64,000 bases of DNA from Sphingomonas brevis (GTDB lineage: Bacteria; Pseudomonadota; Alphaproteobacteria; Sphingomonadales; Sphingomonadaceae): contig NZ_JAMGBB010000001.1 in the NCBI RefSeq assembly GCF_023516505.1, positions 2,081,001-2,145,000 of the forward strand, read 5' to 3'. The notes under the pieces were generated by a model, which did not search any database, was not told where the DNA came from, and worked only from the letters and a program-made list of their open reading frames with translations. Of the stretch, positions 15,308 through 23,817 are shown piece after piece. How positions within the stretch are numbered: the first letter of the stretch is position 1; every line of letters starts with the position of its first letter. The translations under genes were made by a program, and so were the position numbers.

Positions 15308-16711
15308 TCACCCCGCCACGAACGGGAAGGGCGAAATCGTCTTCCGGGTCCGGTCGATCGCCAGCATCCGCCCGGCTGGCGGAGTCGCGCGATATCCGCA
15401 GTCGATCCGCGGACAGATGGCGCAGGCCGGCCCGACCGGAGTAACCGGCGCTCTTTCCAGGTCATAGCCTTCGGCGCAGTGCAGCCGGTGGGCGTGGCGG
15501 ATGTCGCAGCCGAGGCCGATCGCCAGCAGCCCGCCCGACAGGTCGCTCTTGATCGGTCGCTCGATCGTCCTTGCGACCGTGAAGAAACGCTGGCCGTCGG
15601 GAGTCTCGATCAGCTGGGTTACGACCTGGCCATTGGCCTGGAACGCGGCGTGGAGGTTCCAGCGCGGGCAGGTGCCGCCGAACCGAGAGAAGGGGAAATT
15701 CTCGCCCGCATAGCGCTTGCTGATGTTCCCGGCCGGGTCGACCCGCAGCATGAAGAAGGGGACTCCCCGAGCACCTGGCCGGTTGAGCGTCGTCAGCCGG
15801 TGCGCGACCTGTTCGACATTTGCTCCATATTCACCGCACAGCCGGTCGATCGAGAAGCGATACTGCTCGGCGCTGGCGAGGAAGCGGCCATAGGGCATCA
15901 TGATCGCGCCGGCGGCGTAATTGGCGAGGCTCATGTGCAGGAGCTGGCGAACCCCCTCGTCGGGCGGAGCGGCCTCGGCCACCAGTCGCTCGAGCACCGC
16001 CGCAAACTCGACCAGCGCCAGCTGGTAGGCCAGGGCGAAAGTACGGTTCTCCGGCCTGAGCTGCGACGACATCAGGAACAGCCGCCGGTCCTGGTCATAT
16101 TGCTGGCTGACGTTGCCGAGCTCGTCCTGCGGCACGACCCGGGCCGAAATCCCCCAGGCTTCTTTCAAGCGTCGCCGCATCGGCTCGGCCATCGACAGGG
16201 GATCGCTCAGTGCCCCGCCCAGCGTCTCGGCCGCTTCCTCCAGCGCCGGATAATAGTTGCGGTGCTGCTGGATATAGTCGCGCACCCAATTTTCCGGCGT
16301 GACCAGCGCTCGGGCATCGCCGGCGCTGGCGATCTCCGGATTGCGCGCGGCCTCCTTCAGCGCGCCGTAGAGCCTGGCGATGGCATCGGCGATCGCCGGA
16401 GCATTGTTGGCCAGCTCTGCCAGCTCGTAACGCGGAACGCCGAGGTCGCTGAGCAGCGCATCGGAGAAAATCTCGGCCAGCGCGTCCGGTCCAGTCCGCG
16501 CTCCGCCGTTGGCGGCAAAGGTCCGGACGTCGACCTCATACAGCTCGGCCAGTTTCAATAGCAGGGCTGCCGTCACCGGCCGCTGGTTGCGCTCGAGATG
16601 GTTGAGATAGCTGGGGCTGATCGCCAGAGTCTGGGCCATGTCGGTTTGCGACAGCTCGTGGTCGCGGCGGAGGCGGCGAAGGCGATGGCCGAGGAATAGC
16701 TTGCTGGACAT
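15308..16711 (-). CDS. ScfR/RamB-type transcriptional regulator of short-chain acyl metabolism
   Basis: A 467-residue regulator. The N-terminus is an XRE-type helix-turn-helix (about 8-62: LRRLRRDHELSQTDMAQTLA, SPSYLNHLERNQRP). The middle contains an IrrE-like fold without an intact HExxH. The C-terminus is the short-chain fatty acyl regulator domain with a cysteine cluster (HCAEG, then CAICPRIDC about 435-443). Relatives include RamB, which controls acetate and glyoxylate genes in actinobacteria, and PrpC-linked regulators. The start at 16711 is chosen because the family begins just before the HTH; a 9-residue longer form is possible. It is divergent from aceA, so control of the glyoxylate genes is likely, with acyl-CoA as ligand an inference. 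Confidence 0.85.
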   Translation of the reverse strand: MSSKLFLGHRLRRLRRDHELSQTDMAQTLAISPSYLNHLERNQRPVTAALLLKLAELYEVDVRTFAANGGARTGPDALAEIFSDALLSDLGVPRYELAELANNAPAIADAIARLYGALKEAARNPEIASAGDARALVTPENWVRDYIQQHRNYYPALEEAAETLGGALSDPLSMAEPMRRRLKEAWGISARVVPQDELGNVSQQYDQDRRLFLMSSQLRPENRTFALAYQLALVEFAAVLERLVAEAAPPDEGVRQLLHMSLANYAAGAIMMPYGRFLASAEQYRFSIDRLCGEYGANVEQVAHRLTTLNRPGARGVPFFMLRVDPAGNISKRYAGENFPFSRFGGTCPRWNLHAAFQANGQVVTQLIETPDGQRFFTVARTIERPIKSDLSGGLLAIGLGCDIRHAHRLHCAEGYDLERAPVTPVGPACAICPRIDCGYRATPPAGRMLAIDRTRKTISPFPFVAG

Positions 16712-16721
16712 TCGGCAGTTT

Positions 16722-16762
16722 CTGTCAATTTCGCCCAATCATCACAAGTCAATCTATGACAG
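16722..16762. promoter_or_regulatory. Candidate operator between regulator and aceA
   Basis: CTGTCA (16722-16727) and TGACAG (16757-16762) form an inverted repeat; within it GTCAAT occurs twice as a direct repeat (about 16724 and 16748). It lies in the divergent promoter region. Binding by the adjacent ScfR-like regulator is inference. Confidence 0.35.
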
Positions 16763-16800
16763 GACTACGCTTTTTGCCGATGCTTCTTTCCGCCTCGCAT

Positions 16801-16825
16801 GGTGGATTCCGCAGGGTAATCCACC
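16801..16825 (+). promoter_or_regulatory. Perfect dyad in the aceA leader
   Basis: GGTGGATT (16801-16808) and AATCCACC (16818-16825) are exact inverted repeats with a 9-nt spacer, 22 nt upstream of the aceA ATG. It could be an operator or a leader hairpin that leaves the ribosome-binding site free. Confidence 0.4.
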
Positions 16826-16846
16826 GCGTCACCGAAGGACCGTGCC

Positions 16847-18136
16847 ATGACAAGTTTTGACCAGGTCGTAATCGCCCCCGCCGGACGCTTCGACGGCATC
16901 GAGCGGCCCTATTCGGCCGAGGACGTGATCCGGCTGCGCGGCTCGGTGCCGATTGAGCATAGCCTCGCCAGACGCGGTGCCTTGAGGCTGTGGGAGTTGC
17001 TGAAGCGCGATGAGCCGGTCCGGGCACTGGGCGCGGTCACCGGCAACCAGGCGATGCAGATGGTCCGCGCCGGCCTCGAGGCCATCTACCTCTCCGGCTG
17101 GCAGGCGGCGGCGGACGCCAACACCGCCGGCGCAATGTATCCCGACCAGTCGCTCTATCCGGCGAACACGGGGCCGGAACTGGCGCGAAAGATCAACCGC
17201 ACCCTCCAGCGCGCCGACCAGATCGAGCATATGGAGGGCAGCGGCCCAAATGGTTCAGGCGCGCGCGACTGGTTCGCGCCGATCGTCGCCGATGCCGAGG
17301 CCGGGTTCGGCGGGCCGCTCAACTGCTTCGAGATTATGAAAAGCTATATCGAGGCAGGCGTTGCCGGTGTCCATTTCGAGGACCAGCTGGCTTCGGAAAA
17401 GAAGTGCGGCCACCTGGGCGGCAAGGTGTTGATCCCGACGCAAGCCGCAATCCGCAACCTCGACGCGGCGCGGCTGGCCGCGGACGTTTCCGGTGTTCCG
17501 ACCATCCTCGTCGCCCGCACCGATGCCGAGAGCGCCCGGCTTATCACCAGCGACGTCGACGAGCGCGACCGGCAGTTCCTAACGGGCGAGCGGACATCGG
17601 AAGGCTTCTTCCGCCTGAAGGAAGGCAGCGGACTCGATCATTGCATCGCCCGCGGCCTGGCCTTTGCCGCCCACGCCGATTTGCTGTGGTGGGAAACCAG
17701 CCATCCCAATCTCGAGGAGGCGCGGATTTTTGCCGAAGCGGTCCACCGCGTCCATCCGGGCAAGCTGCTCGCATATAATTGCTCGCCCAGCTTCAACTGG
17801 AAGGCCAAGCTGGACGAGGCGACCATCGCCAGGTTCCAGCGCGAGCTCGGTGCGATGGGCTACAAGTTCCAGTTCGTGACCTTGGCCGGTTTCCACAGCC
17901 TCAACCATGGCATGTTCGAACTCGCTTCGGGCTATCGCGACCGCGGCATGACCGCTTACTCGGAGCTGCAGCAGGCCGAGTTCGACAGCGAGGCTTTCGG
18001 CTACACCGCGACCCGCCACCAGCGCGAGGTCGGCACCGGCTATTTCGACGCCATCGCCACCGCCATTTCGGCCGGCCAGGCGTCGACCGTTGCGCTCAAT
18101 GAGTCCACCGAAGCCGCGCAGTTCGCGCATGCCTGA
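16847..18136 (+). CDS. aceA: Isocitrate lyase
   Basis: First glyoxylate-shunt enzyme, splitting isocitrate to glyoxylate and succinate. The 429-residue length is standard. Family marks are the catalytic-loop signature [13 protein letters not shown] (about 184-196), preceded by [35 protein letters not shown] near the N-terminus, and [12 protein letters not shown] (about 312-323). It is divergent from the ScfR-like regulator and followed at 28 nt by a DUF4170 microprotein and then malate synthase, so the glyoxylate shunt forms one operon here. Confidence 0.97.
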   Translation: MTSFDQVVIAPAGRFDGIERPYSAEDVIRLRGSVPIEHSLARRGALRLWELLKRDEPVRALGAVTGNQAMQMVRAGLEAIYLSGWQAAADANTAGAMYPDQSLYPANTGPELARKINRTLQRADQIEHMEGSGPNGSGARDWFAPIVADAEAGFGGPLNCFEIMKSYIEAGVAGVHFEDQLASEKKCGHLGGKVLIPTQAAIRNLDAARLAADVSGVPTILVARTDAESARLITSDVDERDRQFLTGERTSEGFFRLKEGSGLDHCIARGLAFAAHADLLWWETSHPNLEEARIFAEAVHRVHPGKLLAYNCSPSFNWKAKLDEATIARFQRELGAMGYKFQFVTLAGFHSLNHGMFELASGYRDRGMTAYSELQQAEFDSEAFGYTATRHQREVGTGYFDAIATAISAGQASTVALNESTEAAQFAHA

Positions 18137-18164
18137 CACCAACGGCTAACCAGGGAGAACAGCC

Positions 18165-18359
18165 ATGGGACTACGTTTCTGGGTACTTGGCGGCGAATAT
18201 CGCAATTGCCGCTTCGACGAGGTCGTGCCGGGCACGGAAGAGATTAGCGGTCCTTTCCCCGACCTCAATCGAGCCCGCACCGAATGGACGCGGCTCAGCT
18301 TCCGTGACCGGCTCGGCGCCACAACCCGCTATGTGATCACGCAGGAAGCGCGCGTGTGA
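18165..18359 (+). CDS. DUF4170-like microprotein in the glyoxylate operon
   Basis: A 64-residue soluble protein. FWVLGGEYRN at the N-terminus, PGTEEISGPFPDLNRA and WTRLSFRDRL match the DUF4170 pattern as I know it. The ribosome-binding site is strong (AGGGAGAACAGCC). Its stop codon overlaps the GTG start of malate synthase (GTGA), so the two are translationally coupled. The family function is unknown. Position between isocitrate lyase and malate synthase suggests it is at least co-expressed with the shunt and may act on malate synthase, but nothing in the sequence shows this. Confidence 0.7.
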   Translation: MGLRFWVLGGEYRNCRFDEVVPGTEEISGPFPDLNRARTEWTRLSFRDRLGATTRYVITQEARV

Positions 18360-19924
18360 CCGAAGTGATCGAACGGCAGGTAGTTCGGGCGGTGCCATCT
18401 GCCGCTAATGGCGCCGCCGACATTTTGACCGACGAAGCATTGGGCTTCGTCGCCGAGCTTCACCGGCACTTCGATGCCCGGCGGCGGGGGCTGTTGGCGG
18501 CGCGGATCGAACGGCAGATGCGGTTCGACGCGGGCGAGCTGCCCGATTTCCCCGAGGAGACCCGCCACATTCGGGAAAGCGACTGGAGGGTGGGGCCAAT
18601 TCCGGCCGACCTTACCGATCGCCGGGTTGAGATCACCGGGCCGACCAATGCCAAGATGGTGATCAACGCGCTCAATTCGGGCGCGAAAATGTTCATGGCC
18701 GATTTCGAGGACGCAACGTCGCCCGTCTGGGACGAACTCATCCAGGGTCAGGTCAACCTCCGCAATCGCTGGCTGGGCAGGCTCGACTATACCGATCCCG
18801 ACAGCGGCAAACATTATGCGCTGGGCGCCGATCCCGCCGTCCTGCTCGTTCGCCCGCGCGGCTGGCATCTCACCGAACGCCACGTGACCGTCGATGGCGA
18901 GCCTGTCGCCGGCGCTCTCCTCGATTTCGGCCTCTACCTTTGGCACTGCGCTCGGGCATCGCTCGACGCCGGTTCGGGCCCCTATTTCTACCTGCCCAAA
19001 CTGGAGAGCCGGCACGAGGCCGCACTGTGGGACGATATCTTCGTCTATGCCGAACAGCGGCTGGGCCTGCCGCGCGGAACGATCAAGGTCACGGTCCTCA
19101 TTGAGACCTTGCCCGCCGCGTTCGAGATGGACGAGATCCTTCATGCGCTGCGTGCCAATATCGTCGGCCTCAACTGCGGCCGCTGGGACTATATCTTCTC
19201 CTATATCAAGCGCCTCGGCCGATCGCCCGACAGGCTGACGCCCGACCGTTCGGCGATGACGATGGATAAGGCATTCCTTGCTGCTTACTCGCTGCGCCTT
19301 GTCGCCACCTGCCATCGCCGCGGCGCCTACGCCATGGGCGGCATGTCGGCCTTTATTCCGGTCAAGGGCGACGATGCGGCGAATGCGGCCGCGCTGGCCA
19401 AGGTCCGCGCCGACAAGCTGCGCGAAGTGACCAACGGCCATGACGGCACCTGGGTCGCCCATCCGGCGCTGGTTCCGGTCGCGATGGAGGCGTTCGCCGC
19501 GATGCCCGGACCCAACCAGCTTTCAAGGATCCCCGACCGCATTCCCGGCCGCGATGAAATGCTCGAGCTTCACTCGGGCGTCCGCACCGAAGCTGGTGCC
19601 CGCGAGAATATCCGCGTCGCCGTCCAATATATCGCTGCCTGGATCGGCGGGCGTGGGGCGGTTCCGCTCTACAATCTGATGGAGGATGCCGCGACGGCGG
19701 AGATCTGCCGCGCCCAGCTATGGCAATGGCTGCGGTTCGAAGCGGCGTTCGACGATGGCAGGCGTTTCAGTCTCGACTTGTTCGACGAGTGGTTGGCCGA
19801 GGAGCTGGCGGCGCTTGGCGACCTCCCCAACCTCAAGCCCGCCGCCCGCCTGCTGCACGATCTCGTCACGACGCAAGAGTTCGAGGAGTTTCTGACGCTG
19901 CCGGCTTACAGGTTGCTGCAATAG
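18356..19924 (+). CDS. aceB: Malate synthase (isoform A type)
   Basis: Second glyoxylate-shunt enzyme, condensing glyoxylate with acetyl-CoA to malate. At 522 residues it matches isoform A (about 530), not the 720-residue isoform G. Diagnostic blocks include GPTNAKMVINALNSGAK with FMADFEDATSP (about 99-126), IKVTVLIETLPAAFEMDEI, and GLNCGRWDYIFSYIK (about 265-282). The GTG start overlaps the DUF4170 stop by 4 nt. A terminator-like hairpin follows, shared with convergent rplT. Confidence 0.96.
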   Translation: MTEVIERQVVRAVPSAANGAADILTDEALGFVAELHRHFDARRRGLLAARIERQMRFDAGELPDFPEETRHIRESDWRVGPIPADLTDRRVEITGPTNAKMVINALNSGAKMFMADFEDATSPVWDELIQGQVNLRNRWLGRLDYTDPDSGKHYALGADPAVLLVRPRGWHLTERHVTVDGEPVAGALLDFGLYLWHCARASLDAGSGPYFYLPKLESRHEAALWDDIFVYAEQRLGLPRGTIKVTVLIETLPAAFEMDEILHALRANIVGLNCGRWDYIFSYIKRLGRSPDRLTPDRSAMTMDKAFLAAYSLRLVATCHRRGAYAMGGMSAFIPVKGDDAANAAALAKVRADKLREVTNGHDGTWVAHPALVPVAMEAFAAMPGPNQLSRIPDRIPGRDEMLELHSGVRTEAGARENIRVAVQYIAAWIGGRGAVPLYNLMEDAATAEICRAQLWQWLRFEAAFDDGRRFSLDLFDEWLAEELAALGDLPNLKPAARLLHDLVTTQEFEEFLTLPAYRLLQ

Positions 19925-19925
19925 A

Positions 19926-19960
19926 AAGGGGCGCCGGAACCGAAGTCCCGACGCCCTTAC
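19926..19960. terminator. Hairpin between convergent aceB and rplT
   Basis: AGGGGCGCCGG and CCCGACGCCCTT form a stem with one mismatch around a loop of about 10 nt, followed by ACTTATAT. It begins 2 nt after the aceB stop and is suited to terminate the aceB transcript. Confidence 0.6.
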
Positions 19961-20001
19961 TTATATCGTTCGGCTAATCCCCGCTTTCGCGAGGACAGGG
20001 T

Positions 20002-20367
20002 TTACGCTGCTTTGGGCAGTGCTGCCTTGGCCTGTGCGATGATCGCGCTGAACGCTTCGGCTTCATGCATCGCAATGTCGGCCAGGACCTTCCGGTCGAG
20101 GTCGATATTGGCGAGCTTCAGCGCGTGGATGAACTGGCCATAGGTGAGGCCCTCGGCGCGAACCGCCGCGTTGATGCGCTGGATCCACAGGGCGCGGAAG
20201 CTCCGCTTCTTCACCTTGCGGTCGCGATAGGCGTACTGCCCGGCCTTTTCGACGGCCTGGCGGGCGATGCGGATGGTGTTCTTGCGGCGGCCGTAATAGC
20301 CCTTCGCATTGTCCAAAATCCGCTTGTGCTTGCTGCGGGTGGTTACACCCCGTTTGACGCGTGCCAT
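20002..20367 (-). CDS. rplT: 50S ribosomal protein L20
   Basis: A 121-residue basic protein beginning [18 protein letters not shown], with [20 protein letters not shown] and [20 protein letters not shown], all classic L20 segments. L20 binds 23S rRNA during early 50S assembly. It lies 14 nt downstream of rpmI as usual. infC, often the first gene of this operon, is not here. Confidence 0.98.
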   Translation of the reverse strand: MARVKRGVTTRSKHKRILDNAKGYYGRRKNTIRIARQAVEKAGQYAYRDRKVKKRSFRALWIQRINAAVRAEGLTYGQFIHALKLANIDLDRKVLADIAMHEAEAFSAIIAQAKAALPKAA

Positions 20368-20381
20368 TGTTCAGTACCTCC

Positions 20382-20585
20382 TTACTTCAGGCCGTAGGGC
20401 GCCCAAGCCTTGACCCGGGCCGTATCGGCTTCGGACAGGACTTCGGTGCCGCGGTTCTGGCGGATGTACTTGGCGTTATGGCTGATCAGCCGGTGGCGCT
20501 TGCCGGCTACGCCGTGCTTCAGCTTGCCGGTGGCCGTGAGCTTGAAGCGTTTCTTGACGCCGCTCTTGGTCTTGAGCTTGGGCAT
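20382..20585 (-). CDS. rpmI: 50S ribosomal protein L35
   Basis: A 67-residue basic protein beginning MPKLKTKSGVKKRFKLTATG and containing HRLISHNAKYIRQNRG, the L35 pattern. First gene of the rpmI-rplT pair, with an AAGGAG ribosome-binding site before the ATG at 20585. The operon is divergent from the VOC gene at 20730. Confidence 0.98.
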   Translation of the reverse strand: MPKLKTKSGVKKRFKLTATGKLKHGVAGKRHRLISHNAKYIRQNRGTEVLSEADTARVKAWAPYGLK

Positions 20586-20729
20586 TTTCGTCTCCTTGTT
20601 GCGTCCATGGACGCGACGTTATCGAACTGCCACGGCAGCCCTAACTGGCCGGGCCGTTCGTTCTTCCAATGATCTGGAAAGACGGGCGCCTATAAGAGTA
20701 GTGGGCGGTGAAGGCAAGGAGTGAGTCGA

Positions 20730-21155
20730 ATGAACGATATGGAGCTCCAGGAACCCGATGTCGGCCTGACGCCGCACCTCGCGATCGGCGGGGGCCGGGC
20801 CGCCGAGGCGATCGATTTCTACAAGGCGGCGTTCGGCGCCGAGGAGCTGATGCGCCACCCGGCCGACGACGGCCGGCTGATGCATGCTCATTTGAAGGTC
20901 AACGGCGCCTCGCTGATGCTCCACGACCATTTCGCCGAACATCACGGCGGCGCCGATCTCGGCCCGCCGGTCGGGGTGCTGCTTCACCTCCAGGTCGACG
21001 ATGCCGACGGCTGGTGGAACCGCGCGCTGCGCGCCGGCGGCACGGTCGTCCTCGAAATGGCCGACCAGTTCTGGGGAGATCGTTACGGCCAGCTAAAGGA
21101 CCCGTTCGGTCACATCTGGTCGATTGGCGCGCCTAGCGCTCCGGCCAGCGAGTAG
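20730..21155 (+). CDS. VOC superfamily (glyoxalase/bleomycin-resistance-like) protein
   Basis: A 141-residue protein of the PhnB/YdcJ-like VOC branch: TPHLAIGGGRAAEAIDFYKA, FGAEELMRHPADDGRLMHAH, and a C-terminal WGDRYGQLKDPFGHIWSIG. Two beta-alpha-beta-beta-beta modules are visible. The start at 20730 is chosen because AAGGAG lies 8 nt upstream; a GTG at 20721 overlaps that site. VOC proteins bind metals and act on diverse small molecules; the substrate cannot be given. It precedes a metallo-beta-lactamase-fold gene at 21165 by 9 nt and is probably co-transcribed. Confidence 0.8.
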   Translation: MNDMELQEPDVGLTPHLAIGGGRAAEAIDFYKAAFGAEELMRHPADDGRLMHAHLKVNGASLMLHDHFAEHHGGADLGPPVGVLLHLQVDDADGWWNRALRAGGTVVLEMADQFWGDRYGQLKDPFGHIWSIGAPSAPASE

Positions 21156-21164
21156 GGTCGCGTA

Positions 21165-22058
21165 ATGGGGGTCGAACCGCAAATCCGGGCCTTCTTCGAT
21201 GAGCCGACCAACACGGTCACCTATCTCGTCTGGGACGCGACTTCGAAGCGGGGAGTGGCGATCGATCCGGTGCTGGATTTCGATCCGGCCGGAGGCACGG
21301 TTGACGATGATTCGGTGGGCGAACTGCTCAAGGCCGCTGAGGATCTGGGCGTCACCATCGAATGGGTGCTCGAAACCCATATCCATGCCGATCATCTGTC
21401 GGGCGCGCCGCTGATCAAGGCGCGGACCGGTGCGAAGATCGCGATCGGGGAACATGTTCGCGACGTTCAGAACATCTTCCGGCCGATCTTTGGCGCGGAG
21501 GATGTCAAGGCGGGCGGCGGCGACTTCGACCGGCTGTTCGCGGACGGCGACCTGCTCGAGGTCGGCGGCCTTTGTGTCGAAGTGATCCATACGCCGGGCC
21601 ACACGCCTGCCTGCGTGAGCTACAGGATTGGCGATGCGGTGTTCGTCGGCGACACATTGTTCATGCCCGACTTTGGCACTGCCCGGACCGATTTTCCCGG
21701 CGGCTGTGCGCGCCAGCTCTATCGCTCGATCCGCAGGCTGTTGGCGCTCCCGCCCGAAACCCGGCTGTTCATGTGCCACGACTACAAGGCGCCGGGCCGT
21801 GACCGGTTCGCCTGGGAAACCACCGTCGCCGAGGAGCGCCGCACCAACAAGCACGTCCATGACGGCGTCAGCGAGGACGAGTTTGTCGCCATGCGGCAGG
21901 AGCGCGACAAAGGCCTGCAGACGCCGCGGCTGCTGATCCCTTCGATCCAGGTCAACATGCGCGCTGGCCGCTTTCCGCCGGCCGAGGCCAGCGGGGTTCG
22001 CTACTTGAGGATCCCCGTGAAACTCCGCGATGGAGTCGCCGCGTCCGACATCGATTAG
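21165..22058 (+). CDS. Metallo-beta-lactamase-fold persulfide dioxygenase-like protein
   Basis: A 297-residue ETHE1/Blh-like enzyme, expected to oxidise glutathione persulfide to sulfite. Metal-binding motif THIHADHLSG (about 69-78) gives the HxHxDH set. HTPGHTPAC (about 143) and VGDTLFMPDFGTARTDFPGG supply the further His and Asp ligands and the signature of the persulfide dioxygenase branch. The C-terminal part with LLIPSIQVNMRAG is typical of the longer bacterial forms. No rhodanese is fused or adjacent. Identity is good at the subfamily level; the physiological substrate is inferred. Confidence 0.8.
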   Translation: MGVEPQIRAFFDEPTNTVTYLVWDATSKRGVAIDPVLDFDPAGGTVDDDSVGELLKAAEDLGVTIEWVLETHIHADHLSGAPLIKARTGAKIAIGEHVRDVQNIFRPIFGAEDVKAGGGDFDRLFADGDLLEVGGLCVEVIHTPGHTPACVSYRIGDAVFVGDTLFMPDFGTARTDFPGGCARQLYRSIRRLLALPPETRLFMCHDYKAPGRDRFAWETTVAEERRTNKHVHDGVSEDEFVAMRQERDKGLQTPRLLIPSIQVNMRAGRFPPAEASGVRYLRIPVKLRDGVAASDID

Positions 22059-22108
22059 CTGTGACCTCGACGGCACGCTTGCTGCATTTTGGCCACCTTC
22101 GCGCAATG

Positions 22109-22130
22109 GAACCCTAACAATCGGGTTCTT
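22109..22130 (+). terminator. Weak terminator-like hairpin
   Basis: GAACCC (22109-22114) and GGGTTC (22123-22128) with an 8-nt loop, followed by TT, 51 nt after the persulfide dioxygenase-like stop. Confidence 0.3.
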
Positions 22131-22179
22131 ATGTATGTAGCGTGCGTTAACCGCGAGCTATGGCGGAAAATGGGGGTGA

Positions 22180-23817
22180 ATGCGGATCGATTGTGCCTGG
22201 GAGGCCCCTGAAGCCGTAACCGCCGACGTCGCGATCGTCGGATCAGGCGCGGCTGGCCAGTCCGCGGCCCGGCGCCTGCTGGCGCGCGGCTGCAGTGTCG
22301 TGCTGATCGAAAGCGGCGGGCTCGACCATCACGATACCACCGCCGACTTCAACCGCGGCGAAATCGTCGGCCATGAATATCATCCGCTCGAACATAGCCG
22401 GTTGCGCTTTTTCGGCGGGACCACGGCGATCTGGGGCGGCCGAGTTGCCGAATATGACGCGATCGATTTCGAGCGGCGCGACTGGGTGCCGCACAGCGGC
22501 TGGCCGTTTGGTCCTGCCGAGATCCACGATTATCTTGCCGAGGCGCGCGCACTCCTGGGGGTCGATGGGGTCGATACCGGGCGCCTTCCCCGACCGCCGC
22601 TGCTGCAGCGCCTGTCGAGCGAGGAATTGGCGGTCCGTTGGTGGTGCTTCGACCCTGCTTTCGACCGCTTCACCATCGATCGGGCGGAAGACCTTCAGGA
22701 CGACCCGCGCTGCACCCTCCTGCTCCACGCGACGGTCCGCGAGATCGTGCTTGAGGCGGATGCCGGATCGGTTGAACGGCTGGATATTCGCACGCCGAGC
22801 GGACGGTCGATCGACATCAGAGCCCGCCACTATTTGCTGGCAGCCGGCGGCATTGAAAATCCCCGCATCCTGCTGGCCTCCAATTCCATCGCCCCGGCCG
22901 GGGTCGGCAACAGCTACGACCTCGTCGGCCGCTATTTCATGGAACATCCGCATGCCCGGGGCGGCCGGATCGTCGGCACCGCCGACTGGCGCTGGCTCGC
23001 CTCGTTCGCCAAGCGGAAGGTCAACGGGGTCGAGGTGTCGCCAGCGCTGACCCCGGCCGAAGCATTGCAGCGGCGCGAAGGCCTGCTCAACACCGCCCTG
23101 ACCATTGCGGTGCGGCAGCCGGAAGGCGGATCGCATCCCATTGCCAAGCGCGCCTATCTGCACGTCAAACATCGCACTGCGCCGACCCGGCAGGGCCGCT
23201 CACTGTGGAAAATGACCAAGCATCTTGTGCGGGGCTACACCGGCCTCACGGGGCCATTTCATCCCTGGCTCATGAAGCGGATCAACCGTCTCGACCTGGC
23301 CCTGGTCGTCCGCGCGGAGCAAGCGCCAAATCCCGACAGCCGCGTCAGGCTGAGCGATCAGAAGGACGCGGTTGGAATGCCTCGCGTCGCCCTTGATTGG
23401 CGACTGTCTTCGCTCGATGTCGACAGCGTGGTCGGCCTGGTCGATGCAGTCGGCCGGGAATCCAGGCGGCTGGACCTGGGCGTGGTCGAACCTGCCGCGT
23501 GGCTGAAGGATGGAGAAAAGCGCTGGACGAGCGATGAGCTGGTGAGCGCCCATCCGATCGGCGGCTTCCACCACATGGGAACCACGCGCATGGCGACCGA
23601 TCCCCGCCGCGGCGTGACGGACGGGTGGGGACGGGTTCATGGCCTGCCCAACTTGCACATTGCCGGCAGCTCGCTGTTCCCCACCGCCGGCTGGGCCAAC
23701 CCGACCCTAATGATCCTCGCACTGGCGCTTCGTACGGCCGACCGCATTGCCGAGGAGCTTCAGTCCGCGGCTGTTCCGAAGCTCAGCCGTACGGGTTCTG
23801 ACGGTACCACTGGGTGA
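22180..23817 (+). CDS. GMC-type FAD-dependent oxidoreductase
   Basis: A 545-residue flavoprotein. The FAD-binding Rossmann motif DVAIVGSGAAGQSAARRLL lies near residues 20-38, ending in an acidic VVLIESGG. GGTTAIWGGRV (about 79-89) and LLAAGGIENPRILLASN (about 222-238) are typical of GMC oxidoreductases. The C-terminal domain carries GGFHHMGTTRMATDP and LHIAGSSLFPTAGWANPT with the active-site His/Asn pair. No signal peptide. The substrate (an alcohol or sugar) is unknown. Its 3' end overlaps the convergent 2OG dioxygenase gene by 35 nt. Confidence 0.85.
   Translation: MRIDCAWEAPEAVTADVAIVGSGAAGQSAARRLLARGCSVVLIESGGLDHHDTTADFNRGEIVGHEYHPLEHSRLRFFGGTTAIWGGRVAEYDAIDFERRDWVPHSGWPFGPAEIHDYLAEARALLGVDGVDTGRLPRPPLLQRLSSEELAVRWWCFDPAFDRFTIDRAEDLQDDPRCTLLLHATVREIVLEADAGSVERLDIRTPSGRSIDIRARHYLLAAGGIENPRILLASNSIAPAGVGNSYDLVGRYFMEHPHARGGRIVGTADWRWLASFAKRKVNGVEVSPALTPAEALQRREGLLNTALTIAVRQPEGGSHPIAKRAYLHVKHRTAPTRQGRSLWKMTKHLVRGYTGLTGPFHPWLMKRINRLDLALVVRAEQAPNPDSRVRLSDQKDAVGMPRVALDWRLSSLDVDSVVGLVDAVGRESRRLDLGVVEPAAWLKDGEKRWTSDELVSAHPIGGFHHMGTTRMATDPRRGVTDGWGRVHGLPNLHIAGSSLFPTAGWANPTLMILALALRTADRIAEELQSAAVPKLSRTGSDGTTG

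Noticed and set aside
15182..16561. A 459-codon forward frame
   Set aside because: Antisense to the ScfR-like regulator and runs through a palindromic repeat.
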